Positions 8,742-15,680 of a stretch of DNA of 64,000 bases are shown here, piece by piece. Origin of the DNA: Shimia sp022448905 (lineage in GTDB: Bacteria > Pseudomonadota > Alphaproteobacteria > Rhodobacterales > Rhodobacteraceae); the NCBI RefSeq assembly GCF_047126315.1, contig NZ_CP138953.1, forward strand, positions 3,162,001 through 3,226,000. Reading direction: 5' to 3'. Under the pieces are notes generated by a model. The model was not told where the DNA came from, ran no database searches, and worked only from the letters and a program-made list of their open reading frames with translations. The position numbers were made by a program, and so were the translations under genes. Each line of letters opens with the position of its first letter. Position 1 is the stretch's first letter.

Positions 8742-8885
8742 CGCACCGTCCGTGTGTCTCTAGCTGTTGCCTCATGTCCATTTTTCGTCATAGGTTCAAG
8801 CCAGTAAATAGTTTTGTGTCTCTGGACGTCTCACGTTGCTGCGACACAGCCCCCCAATTGGTGGGGGGCTAGCTGGGGGACCAAC

Positions 8886-10097
8886 ATGCCTACAGGCGTA
8901 AATAAACTCACCGCGATTCAGATTAAGAACTCCGGCGACGGAAAGCTGCAAGACGGTGGTGGCTTGATCCTTCACAAGAAAGGCACGGGCGGAAAATGGA
9001 TCTATCGGTATTCTTTTTCCGGCCGCCGCCGAGAGATGGGTCTAGGATCATATCCGGAATTTTCACTGGCGGACGCGCGCAAAGAGAGAAACCACTGGCA
9101 GCAGATCCTGGCCCGCGGCTCCGATCCAATCAGTGAACGCAACCGCGCCAAGGCTGACGAGCTGGCCGAATTAAACAAACACGATCCATCCTTTGCTGAA
9201 GCGGCACAAACAACTTTCGAAGCCAAGCAAGGTGGCTTGCGCGGTGAAGGAAAAGCCGGGCGATGGCTAAGCCCGATCACCCACTACATGGTCCCCAAGA
9301 TTGGGCCCATGAGAATGTCTGAGATCCACCAATCCGACATTCACAAGGCTCTTCAGCCCATTTGGCGAAAGAAGCATCCAACCGCGGAAAAGGCTATTCA
9401 GCGCACCAAGATCATTTTTGAGCACATGCGCCTGTCGGGTGTGCAGTGCGATCCATTCATTGTCGACATGGCAAAGCACATGCTCGGAGAATATCATCAC
9501 AAGCCCAAAAGCATGCCGGCATCAAGATGGCAGGACGTACCAAGAATATTTGAAGCATTGAATCGGGACGACTCTTCGCACATGTGCCTGCGGTTCAAGA
9601 TTCTGACCGCCATGCGATCCGCTGCGGTTCGGGGCGCTAGATTTGACGAAATCGACGGGGATGTTTGGACGGTGCCAGCCTCTAGAATGAAGGGGCGCGA
9701 GGGTATGGTCGGCGACTTTCGCGTCCCCCTACCAAGTCAAGCCCTGGAGCTCGTAGAGCGCGCACGGAGCTGGCGTGTTAGCCCCTACCTGTTCCCAGGA
9801 GGACAGGGTGGCGGCATTTCGGATGTCGCAATCAACAAAGTCTTCAACAAAATTGACCCTGACGGCACACCCCACGGCTTGAGGACCAGTTTCCGAACAT
9901 GGGTCCAGGACACCGAGGCGGCGACCTATGACGTGGCAGAGACCGCACTGGCCCATATTATCGGCAGCAAGGTAGAGCGCTCCTACGCACGTTCTGATCT
10001 GCTGGATCGACGGCGGATCCTGATGCAAAAATGGGCGGACCATGTGACCAACACGGACGCCACGGTACTTCAGTTCCCAAACTCTGGGCGCACCTGA
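8886..10097 (+). CDS. Tyrosine recombinase / prophage integrase
   Basis: A 403-residue integrase with an N-terminal DUF4102-like arm (about residues 5-90), a core-binding domain and a C-terminal catalytic domain. Visible catalytic elements are the Arg in LTAMRSAAVRG, the H-x-x-R box HGLRTSFRTW, and the tyrosine in ERSYARSD near the C-terminus. The ATG at 8886 has GGGGGA 5 bases upstream; longer in-frame starts would lie within the att-proximal leader. It sits 145 bases inside attL and catalyses insertion at tRNA-Leu. After circularisation it would lie directly downstream of the excisionase gene. Confidence 0.93.
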   Translation: MPTGVNKLTAIQIKNSGDGKLQDGGGLILHKKGTGGKWIYRYSFSGRRREMGLGSYPEFSLADARKERNHWQQILARGSDPISERNRAKADELAELNKHDPSFAEAAQTTFEAKQGGLRGEGKAGRWLSPITHYMVPKIGPMRMSEIHQSDIHKALQPIWRKKHPTAEKAIQRTKIIFEHMRLSGVQCDPFIVDMAKHMLGEYHHKPKSMPASRWQDVPRIFEALNRDDSSHMCLRFKILTAMRSAAVRGARFDEIDGDVWTVPASRMKGREGMVGDFRVPLPSQALELVERARSWRVSPYLFPGGQGGGISDVAINKVFNKIDPDGTPHGLRTSFRTWVQDTEAATYDVAETALAHIIGSKVERSYARSDLLDRRRILMQKWADHVTNTDATVLQFPNSGRT

Positions 10098-10219
10098 GAG
10101 ATGTGGGCAGATTCCCGTGATTTCAGAGCGTTGGCCACAGAAATTGTCAAAACCGCCCGCGATACCGATCAATGGCTTACATTGGACTATGACAACCAAT
10201 CCGCGCTACACGTCTCGGC

Positions 10220-10450
10220 ATGAAAGCGCGTGATTGGCCCTTCGATACCGTAGAAATCAAATGCGACCACTGCGGGCGCTTTGGGCGGTACAAGAGGGAA
10301 ACGTTTGTGGAGATGGTTGGGGCCGAAACCGACCTCCCCACAGCGAGACGGAGCCTAGCCGCAGACTGCCCGATCTGGCTAGACAAGCCCGACATAATGC
10401 GGACAGAGTGTCAGCCCGCATTTGTGCAAGATTGGTGGTGTGTGAAATGA
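10220..10450 (+). CDS. Small prophage protein with a CxxC motif
   Basis: A 76-residue protein. It has one CDHC pair near residue 16 and two later cysteines (about residues 50 and 64), which could build a small zinc site. It overlaps the next gene by ATGA, so the two are translationally coupled. Function is unknown. Confidence 0.55.
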   Translation: MKARDWPFDTVEIKCDHCGRFGRYKRETFVEMVGAETDLPTARRSLAADCPIWLDKPDIMRTECQPAFVQDWWCVK

Positions 10451-10644
10451 GCAAAGACCCGAATGGCCGTACCAGATTACCCGCGACATGCCAAAACTGC
10501 GGGTACGAAATCAGAGAGTCGGAATCTATCGCCCCAACAGTGGAACAAGTCGCAGAAAACGACGGCAAACCAATGGCGCAATGCCCTATGTGCAATGGGC
10601 CAATATTTTCGGATTACCTCCTACCGCCCGAATTTCTTACCTAG
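10447..10644 (+). CDS. Small zinc-ribbon-like prophage protein
   Basis: A 65-residue protein with two CxxC knuckles (CQNCGY near residue 15 and CPMC near residue 49), the layout of a zinc ribbon. The ATG at 10447 overlaps the stop of the preceding gene. It is probably a nucleic-acid or protein-binding accessory factor; no specific function can be assigned. Confidence 0.55.
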   Translation: MSKDPNGRTRLPATCQNCGYEIRESESIAPTVEQVAENDGKPMAQCPMCNGPIFSDYLLPPEFLT

Positions 10645-10663
10645 CTTCCCAAACACACCAAAA

Positions 10664-10689
10664 CCCCGCCAGCCCTTCGGCCAGCGGGG
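10664..10689 (-). terminator. Terminator for the leftward dam transcript
   Basis: CCCCGC (10664-10669) pairs with GCGGGG (10684-10689). Read on the minus strand the stem is followed by TTTTGG, so it ends the dam message and may also terminate rightward transcription from 10447-10644. Confidence 0.55.
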
Positions 10690-10711
10690 CAAAATATACG
10701 CAACATCTATC

Positions 10712-11539
10712 TTACAGCAGCCCTGCCCGCGCCTCGCGATTTGAGATGATCAACTCCTGGACCTTCTTGCCGCCCGACTTGGCGATCGTGTAGCTCAGAC
10801 GCACTTCATCGATGTGGAAGCCATCAAACCACTCGCGGATCTCTGGCGTGTCATTGATGGACATCACAAAGGCGCCTTTGATCTCGCGGAGCTGGTCCGC
10901 CATGGCATTGAAGTCTTCCTGTGCAAAAATGTCCTTGCCGTAGTCGGCTTCCCCACCGAAATAAGGCGGATCCAGGTAGAACAGTGAATGAGCCCCGTCA
11001 TACCGACGAATGACCTCAGACCAGTCCAGGCTTTCAAAGACGACGCCATCCAGGCGCGCATGCGCCCGCCTCAGTAGATCCTCTGCGCCTTTAACAGTGA
11101 ACCTGGTGCGGTCGACCGCCACTCCAAAGACGCCTCCTAATTTGCCGCCAAAGGCCAAGCGTTGGAGATACACAAAACGCGCAGCGCGCTCCAAGTCTGT
11201 CAAAGTGTCAGGTGGCGTCCTGCGCAACCGCTCAAACTCGATACGAGAGACAATTTGCAGATCGAGCTGTGCAATCAGCTCAGGAAGGTGACGCTGCGCG
11301 ATCCGAAAAAGGTTGATGATCTCGCCGTTCAGATCATTGGCGACTTCTAGCTGTGGCTTGAAATCGCGGCGCAGGAACACGCCGCCCATGCCCACAAAGG
11401 GCTCGATATAGGTCTTATGCGGGATCCGCTCGATCCGCTCGATCAGAGTCTTGTGCAGGGCTTTCTTCCCGCCAAGCCAAGGGGCAATTGGCGCGGCAGG
11501 CCGCACCGAAGTCATTGTATGCATAGTTGTTTTCCGCAT
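10712..11539 (-). CDS. DNA adenine methylase (Dam, D12 class)
   Basis: A 275-residue N6-adenine methyltransferase. The AdoMet pocket is seen in APWLGGKKAL and YIEPFVGMGGVFL near the N-terminus, and the catalytic motif is DPPY in LFYLDPPYFGG. A GATC-type target is likely from the family but not shown by the sequence. In a phage it could protect against restriction or set methylation-dependent control of phage genes. It starts at ATG 11539 or at a second ATG five codons later. A perfect 14-bp palindrome lies just upstream. Confidence 0.88.
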   Translation of the reverse strand: MRKTTMHTMTSVRPAAPIAPWLGGKKALHKTLIERIERIPHKTYIEPFVGMGGVFLRRDFKPQLEVANDLNGEIINLFRIAQRHLPELIAQLDLQIVSRIEFERLRRTPPDTLTDLERAARFVYLQRLAFGGKLGGVFGVAVDRTRFTVKGAEDLLRRAHARLDGVVFESLDWSEVIRRYDGAHSLFYLDPPYFGGEADYGKDIFAQEDFNAMADQLREIKGAFVMSINDTPEIREWFDGFHIDEVRLSYTIAKSGGKKVQELIISNREARAGLL

Positions 11540-11550
11540 AGGGTGCCGCC

Positions 11551-11564
11551 ACTCACGCGTGAGT
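11551..11564. promoter_or_regulatory. Perfect 14-bp palindrome upstream of dam
   Basis: ACTCACGCGTGAGT is fully palindromic and lies 12 bases upstream of the dam start, between dam and the divergent gene at 11678. It is well placed to be an operator controlling one or both genes. Confidence 0.45.
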
Positions 11565-11677
11565 CGGGCGACGATGCGTATAGGTTTCGTCGGTGCAGCC
11601 GCTGTGGAAAGTTAGCTGCATGGTGGGCGGTGTTGGTGCACCGCCTACCCCCTGAGAGTTTTTAGGAGGAGTAAGAC

Positions 11678-12157
11678 ATGGGCGAGTTGCTAAACAGAGG
11701 CTACCAACGGGAGATCCTCGAAACGCTTGCGAGTGCGTATCCCGCCGATGTCGACATCGAAGCGGAATGGCCTGAACAAGAGGACAACTCTCTCAAGGTG
11801 AATTTGTATTACCTGGACGAACATGGGTTGACCCAAAACCAGGTGGACAGAACCAAAGACGAACCTTGGCCACTGCCTCGTGCTTGCAAGATTACCGCGG
11901 CCGGTCTGGATTTTCTCGAGAAAGATGGCGGACTCGGGGCAATTCTAAACACCGTTACGGTCAGGTTTGAGGAGGAACAGTTTAGAAGTCTGATCGTAAC
12001 ACTCGTGGGACACAGCGAACTGCACGATGAAGAAAAAGAGACCATCATCGGGAAACTGAAGGAGCTGCCCGGTCACGCTCTAAACAAGATTGGTGACGCT
12101 GTAATTGCCGAAGGCATTGATGGATTGATCAAACTCCTTGATGGGCTTGGCGGCTAA
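11678..12157 (+). CDS. Prophage protein of unknown function with a possible winged-helix segment
   Basis: A 159-residue acidic protein. The middle part (KITAAGLDFLEKDGG, about residues 70-85) resembles a winged-helix segment seen in other prophage proteins, and the C-terminus is predicted helical. The ATG at 11678 has an excellent ribosome binding site (AGGAGG). It is read rightward, against the late operon, divergently from dam. A hairpin (11626-11645) lies in its leader. No function can be stated. Confidence 0.6.
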   Translation: MGELLNRGYQREILETLASAYPADVDIEAEWPEQEDNSLKVNLYYLDEHGLTQNQVDRTKDEPWPLPRACKITAAGLDFLEKDGGLGAILNTVTVRFEEEQFRSLIVTLVGHSELHDEEKETIIGKLKELPGHALNKIGDAVIAEGIDGLIKLLDGLGG

Positions 12158-12171
12158 GCCCGCCGCCGGGA

Positions 12172-12474
12172 TTAGGTATCATCGCCAGAAGGTGGCAGAG
12201 CTTCTCGCAGCTGCTCAAACGCCTGCCCCGTTGCCATCAAGCACGTAGACCCGTTAGGCATCGTGACGGTGATTGTCCAGCTACCGGAATCCTCAGAAGC
12301 GAAGATTTCCACCATGGCACCCTGTGTGCCGAGGCCGAGCGCCTGACGCGTTTCCCCGTACTTTTGCGCAAGACGCTCCACGACAAGATCGCGGGTGGCG
12401 CAGTGTTGCAGATTTTGCGCTCCAACTGGACACGCCAAAAGGGCCGCCAGAGCGGCTGCAATCATCGTTTTCAT
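12172..12474 (-). CDS. Small secreted prophage protein
   Basis: A 100-residue protein with a typical signal peptide (MKTMIAAALAALLACPVGAQ, cleavage near residue 19) and three cysteines in the mature part. It is probably periplasmic. It lies between two rightward accessory genes and downstream of the lysis genes. A role as a lysogenic conversion factor is possible but not supported by any motif. Confidence 0.6.
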   Translation of the reverse strand: MKTMIAAALAALLACPVGAQNLQHCATRDLVVERLAQKYGETRQALGLGTQGAMVEIFASEDSGSWTITVTMPNGSTCLMATGQAFEQLREALPPSGDDT

Positions 12475-12601
12475 GGGAGGACCCTTTCAGGTTGGCTGCG
12501 CGTTTGGCCGGTGCACAGCAGAGCCGGATTGATTGCCAGAGGCGAAACGCACTGCTAGCGTCTCAGCCATTGATAGAAGAATGTCTTGAGGTACACCTAG
12601 C

Positions 12602-13312
12602 ATGCCAGCCGACACGCCCAACCATCTCATCAAATTCATCAAACCCTCGGACAGAAGGTACTTCAAGGACGGGACTCTGAAATTTGGCACACTCAAAGCA
12701 TATCAAGGATCCGAAGAAGTGACCTTGGGGGCCAGGGACGACTATCTAGAGGGCGGCAGATCACGTTCCTTAACTTTCACGAACAAGGAACCGATCAACG
12801 CACACGGCATGATCTTTGGTGCAGGTGCGAACTTCCGGGGCCTGCAGTTGATAGACGAAATCAACGCCCATGTCTTTTGCTGCAGCAACGGCCCATACAC
12901 CAAGGAGATGCACGACGGAATTCGGTTAGGAAAGGGAGATTATACCGGAAATGCGGAACTCACCGACTACGTTGTGTTTGACTCAAAAAAATTGATCTAT
13001 GCCGTTGTGGAGGAACTTTCAAAACTCGCTCCAAATCAAACCGAAAACATTCTTGCCCATGGAAGAGTTATGTACACAAAAACCGTTGAACCTATGAGCG
13101 AAGAGCAACTAAATTGTCCTCCGGAATCGTTTGGTCTAGAGCAGGCGTTTGAAGCTGTTATCACGAAGCCCGAGCTTTTCACCCCAGAGAATGAATACCG
13201 GCTAATCCCCACCTTACATAATCGCCTTGGTATTGAACCCGACGCCGACAGTCTGTTCTTAACAAGCGACGCCATTCGCGATGCGATCATCTATTTGGGA
13301 GCGCTAGGCTAG
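12602..13312 (+). CDS. Accessory (moron-type) prophage protein of unknown function
   Basis: A 236-residue soluble protein starting at an ATG preceded by GAGG. The N-terminal segment (LIKFIKPSDRRYF, then LKFGTLKAYQ) resembles proteins of a DUF2971-like or abortive-infection type, but I cannot assign it with confidence. It is oriented against the late operon, has lower GC than its neighbours, and its last bases overlap the Rz1-like gene tail to tail (13309-13312). These are marks of an independently expressed cargo gene, possibly anti-phage. Confidence 0.6.
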   Translation: MPADTPNHLIKFIKPSDRRYFKDGTLKFGTLKAYQGSEEVTLGARDDYLEGGRSRSLTFTNKEPINAHGMIFGAGANFRGLQLIDEINAHVFCCSNGPYTKEMHDGIRLGKGDYTGNAELTDYVVFDSKKLIYAVVEELSKLAPNQTENILAHGRVMYTKTVEPMSEEQLNCPPESFGLEQAFEAVITKPELFTPENEYRLIPTLHNRLGIEPDADSLFLTSDAIRDAIIYLGALG

Positions 13313-13545
13313 AGCATTTGCTTCACCTGCGCCGCATCTCGCCCACTCAACACTTCGACCTTACCAGCGCAATCCAGCAATTCCTTGCGGTCCTGTGCCC
13401 ACAACACCTCCACCTGCCGATCACTTATCCCGCCAGAGGGGATTTGCACCGGACGGTCACAGGGGTCGGCGCTCTTAACGTAAGGCGTTGAGCCGCTGCA
13501 CCCGGCTAGGGCTAAGACAGCGCTCGACAACAACAGGTTCCGCAT
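13309..13545 (-). CDS. Rz1-like outer-membrane spanin lipoprotein
   Basis: A 78-residue lipoprotein starting MRNLLLSSAVLALAGC, with the lipobox LAGC giving a lipidated Cys at residue 16. It begins inside the preceding Rz-like gene in another frame, overlapping it by 71 bases, the classic nested spanin layout. With Rz it would fuse inner and outer membranes in the last step of lysis. The start ATG at 13545 was chosen for the signal peptide; the longer open frame is antisense shadow. Confidence 0.75.
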   Translation of the reverse strand: MRNLLLSSAVLALAGCSGSTPYVKSADPCDRPVQIPSGGISDRQVEVLWAQDRKELLDCAGKVEVLSGRDAAQVKQML

Positions 13546-13765
13546 AGGCAGCAGCCCCCAACACTTCGGCCATGCGTGCGCGCTCTTGCTCCGCTGCACG
13601 GCGTTTCTGATCGGCCTCTTGGCCTTTGGCGATCTGGTCGAGAAGGTCTTGGTTGTGGGCGGCCTCAACCTTGGTCACGGCAAGGGAATAGCCCACCCTG
13701 CCAGCAACCCCGCTGGTGACCAGCACAGCCACCAGCGCCGCCAATAGGAACCGCGCGCTTGGCAT
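13475..13765 (-). CDS. Rz-like inner-membrane spanin
   Basis: A 96-residue protein with one N-terminal membrane anchor (about residues 4-24) followed by a charged coiled-coil-prone segment (ending EQERARM). Its ATG at 13765 overlaps the lysozyme stop (TGATG). Together with the nested lipoprotein gene it forms a two-component spanin. Confidence 0.72.
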   Translation of the reverse strand: MPSARFLLAALVAVLVTSGVAGRVGYSLAVTKVEAAHNQDLLDQIAKGQEADQKRRAAEQERARMAEVLGAAAYAEPVVVERCLSPSRVQRLNALR

Positions 13766-14532
13766 CAACCGAGGCCTTTCATGCACAGGCGGTATTCGTG
13801 CGCCCGCCGATTCACCAACCCCCGCACAACCCGCCCACCCGCCTTGTTCCACCACGTGAGGGCTTTGCATCCACCGGCGACGTCTCCCGCATTCAGACGG
13901 CGGGTTGCGGTGCTGCGCCCTGCCCCGCGAATACCGACGTTGTAGGCAAGCGAGACATAGGCGGCATCTCGCTCCGGCGTCAGTCGTTTGGTGCGGGTGG
14001 TTTCGCTGAAATACCCATGCAGACCGGCGCGGAAATCACCTGTCAGCCGCTGTTCCAGCTTGGCGCGACATTCTGCGTCCGTCGCCCGCTGCCCCAGGTT
14101 CACGCCCTTCGTTTCGCCGTAGCACAGCGTTGGCACGCCCACGATGTCCAGATAAGCGCAATGCATGGCCGGATCATCAGCGCAGCGGTGTTCCCCCTCC
14201 CACTGCACCACAAGCGGCGTCAAGACACGCATCGTGGCGCGCTCACTGGATTGCGCCATGCCTTGAGACGCTAAGAGCGCAGTAACCAAGACAATCAGGC
14301 CAATCACCGCCCGCCGCATCCACGCACCCTCTCGAGTTTGCAAAATGATGCGCCCAACGATGCCGAGCACCACGACCCAAAGCTGCAAAATGGACCAAAC
14401 CGCTGGGTTGGTGTCGACGCCAGTTGCCCGATAGATCAGGTCCGGCAGAACGGTAAGCAATGCCAGCACGTAAAAGGCAATGGCTGTGTAAGAGAGCCGC
14501 AGATCGCGGCCCCATCCGGTCACAAGTTTCAT
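13765..14532 (-). CDS. Membrane-anchored endolysin: holin-like N-terminus joined to a GH24 lysozyme
   Basis: A 255-residue protein. Residues 1-70 contain two hydrophobic helices of holin type; residues 72-93 form a third hydrophobic stretch that looks like a signal-anchor. From about residue 105 a T4-type (GH24) lysozyme follows, with the probable catalytic glutamate in WEGEHR (residue 112), CYGETKGV, and the terminal VNRRAHEYRLC. An internal ATG at 14319 (codon 72) has GAGAGGG upstream, so a separate signal-anchor-release endolysin may also be made. The ATG at 14532 overlaps the stop of the next gene upstream. Confidence 0.8.
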   Translation of the reverse strand: MKLVTGWGRDLRLSYTAIAFYVLALLTVLPDLIYRATGVDTNPAVWSILQLWVVVLGIVGRIILQTREGAWMRRAVIGLIVLVTALLASQGMAQSSERATMRVLTPLVVQWEGEHRCADDPAMHCAYLDIVGVPTLCYGETKGVNLGQRATDAECRAKLEQRLTGDFRAGLHGYFSETTRTKRLTPERDAAYVSLAYNVGIRGAGRSTATRRLNAGDVAGGCKALTWWNKAGGRVVRGLVNRRAHEYRLCMKGLG

Positions 14533-14789
14533 GTGTTTTCTCCGTTGTTTTGAAAGAGGCTTCGAATGTCGGAACGTAGCTCTTTGACATCGCCCTTCAC
14601 TTCCTGAAGGTCCGCGCGGTCGCGCTGACGCATCTCTTCGCGTGCGCCCAATTCAGTCTGAAGCAACTCGATTTGCTTTTGGTTGGTGAAGATCCTCCGC
14701 ACCACCCAGACAATGCCCCCCAAGAATGAGACTACCGCCCATCCCACTGCGTTTTGACTGGCCTTTTCGGCAATTTCGGCAAGGTTCAT
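14529..14789 (-). CDS. Small membrane protein of the lysis cassette (holin candidate)
   Basis: An 86-residue protein with one membrane helix (about residues 14-32) followed by a long charged coiled coil to the C-terminus. It lies immediately upstream of the endolysin gene with an ATGA overlap, where holins or antiholins are normally found. One helix only would make it a type III-like holin or an accessory factor. Confidence 0.6.
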   Translation of the reverse strand: MNLAEIAEKASQNAVGWAVVSFLGGIVWVVRRIFTNQKQIELLQTELGAREEMRQRDRADLQEVKGDVKELRSDIRSLFQNNGENT

Positions 14790-14815
14790 TCAACGACCTC
14801 CGGCGAAATAGCAAA

Positions 14816-14833
14816 GCCCCGCCAAAGCGGAGC
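14816..14833 (-). terminator. Hairpin after the tail-fibre gene, inside a 20-codon frame
   Basis: GCTCCGC pairs with GCGGGGC on the minus strand (one G-T type mismatch) around a 4-base loop and is followed by TTTGCTATTT. It could partly terminate the late message before the lysis genes. The hairpin lies inside a 20-codon frame (14852 to 14790) with GAAAGG upstream whose TGA is directly followed by the ATG at 14789, so translation of that frame could melt the hairpin. Confidence 0.45.
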
Positions 14834-14897
14834 CTCTGGTTTCCGTTTTCATGATGTGCCTTTCGCTGATCAGTTAGAGCGCTTCCGCCGAAACAGC

Positions 14898-15680
14898 CTA
14901 AGCGATCACGCCCAGGACATTGCCGGCATAGGCTTTAATCTCGGCCAGCAAGTCGCTGTTTTCTTGCAGAGAAAGGTCCGCAGCGCCCCACAAAAGATCA
15001 CTGACCAAAACGTCGTTCAGCTTGCCATTGCTGATAATGTTGGTTGTGTCCGTCACCGCCGCCGACAGCTCCGTATCAAAGACAAAATCGCCCCCGTTTA
15101 CAGACAGGCCCACAGTCTTGGTTGTGTCGTTCCACGTACCAACGACAAGGTTCCAAGCATCGGGGAGAAAGGGTAAGGAAACCATCGCCTCGGAGCCGCT
15201 TGCCCCTACACGCATCAATGCCGTGTCATTGATACCAAGTTGCAGCATGTGGCGGTTACCGCCGGTGCCCGAATACATCAGGTACTCGTTTGTCGCCGTG
15301 GGCCCGGGCTTGAATACGACAGCCTTAAAGAAGTCGCCGCCCACCGGAAACGCCTCTGATGCTGTGAGCCGGTCGTTTCCGCTGGTAAAGAATTGCAGCG
15401 CCGGACGCCCCTTGGGGCCGCCATCCAAATCAAGGGATGGCTGCGCGCTCCGGGTCGCCTCTGAAAGCGTTTCTGTGGACCCGTCTTTGCGATTGGCCAT
15501 GGCCGATACCAAACCATCCACGGCGCCCCCAACCTCATAGGTCAAAAGCGCCTCTTTTGCGGTAAAGAAGCCCGACACGCGCGGATCGTCGCCAATGCGG
15601 GCGTTGTAGCCACGCAGAGTTGGCAGGTTGGGGTTGCTCACCTCGGCGGGGAGCTGCATTTGATTAACCGATGCGTTCAT
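14898..15680 (-). CDS. Tail-associated LamG-like (concanavalin-fold) protein
   Basis: A 260-residue protein. The central region (about residues 85-235) has the beta-rich pattern of a LamG/concanavalin-like carbohydrate-binding domain. It starts with an ATG overlapping the stop of the fibre gene. It is probably a receptor-binding or fibre-tip component that recognises host surface glycans. Confidence 0.65.
   Translation of the reverse strand: MNASVNQMQLPAEVSNPNLPTLRGYNARIGDDPRVSGFFTAKEALLTYEVGGAVDGLVSAMANRKDGSTETLSEATRSAQPSLDLDGGPKGRPALQFFTSGNDRLTASEAFPVGGDFFKAVVFKPGPTATNEYLMYSGTGGNRHMLQLGINDTALMRVGASGSEAMVSLPFLPDAWNLVVGTWNDTTKTVGLSVNGGDFVFDTELSAAVTDTTNIISNGKLNDVLVSDLLWGAADLSLQENSDLLAEIKAYAGNVLGVIA

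Larger units (their letters stand above)
8574..8885. other. Non-coding junction: repressor promoter, attL and integrase leader
   Basis: This stretch holds the BlaI operator (8586-8601), the left attachment repeat (8723-8741) and the integrase ribosome binding site (GGGGGA, 8875-8880). An open frame from 8609 to 8872 has no ribosome binding site or family resemblance and spans the att site, so it is not called. Confidence 0.6.

Noticed and set aside
8609..8872. 87-codon frame across attL
   Set aside because: It spans the recombination junction and has no support as a gene.
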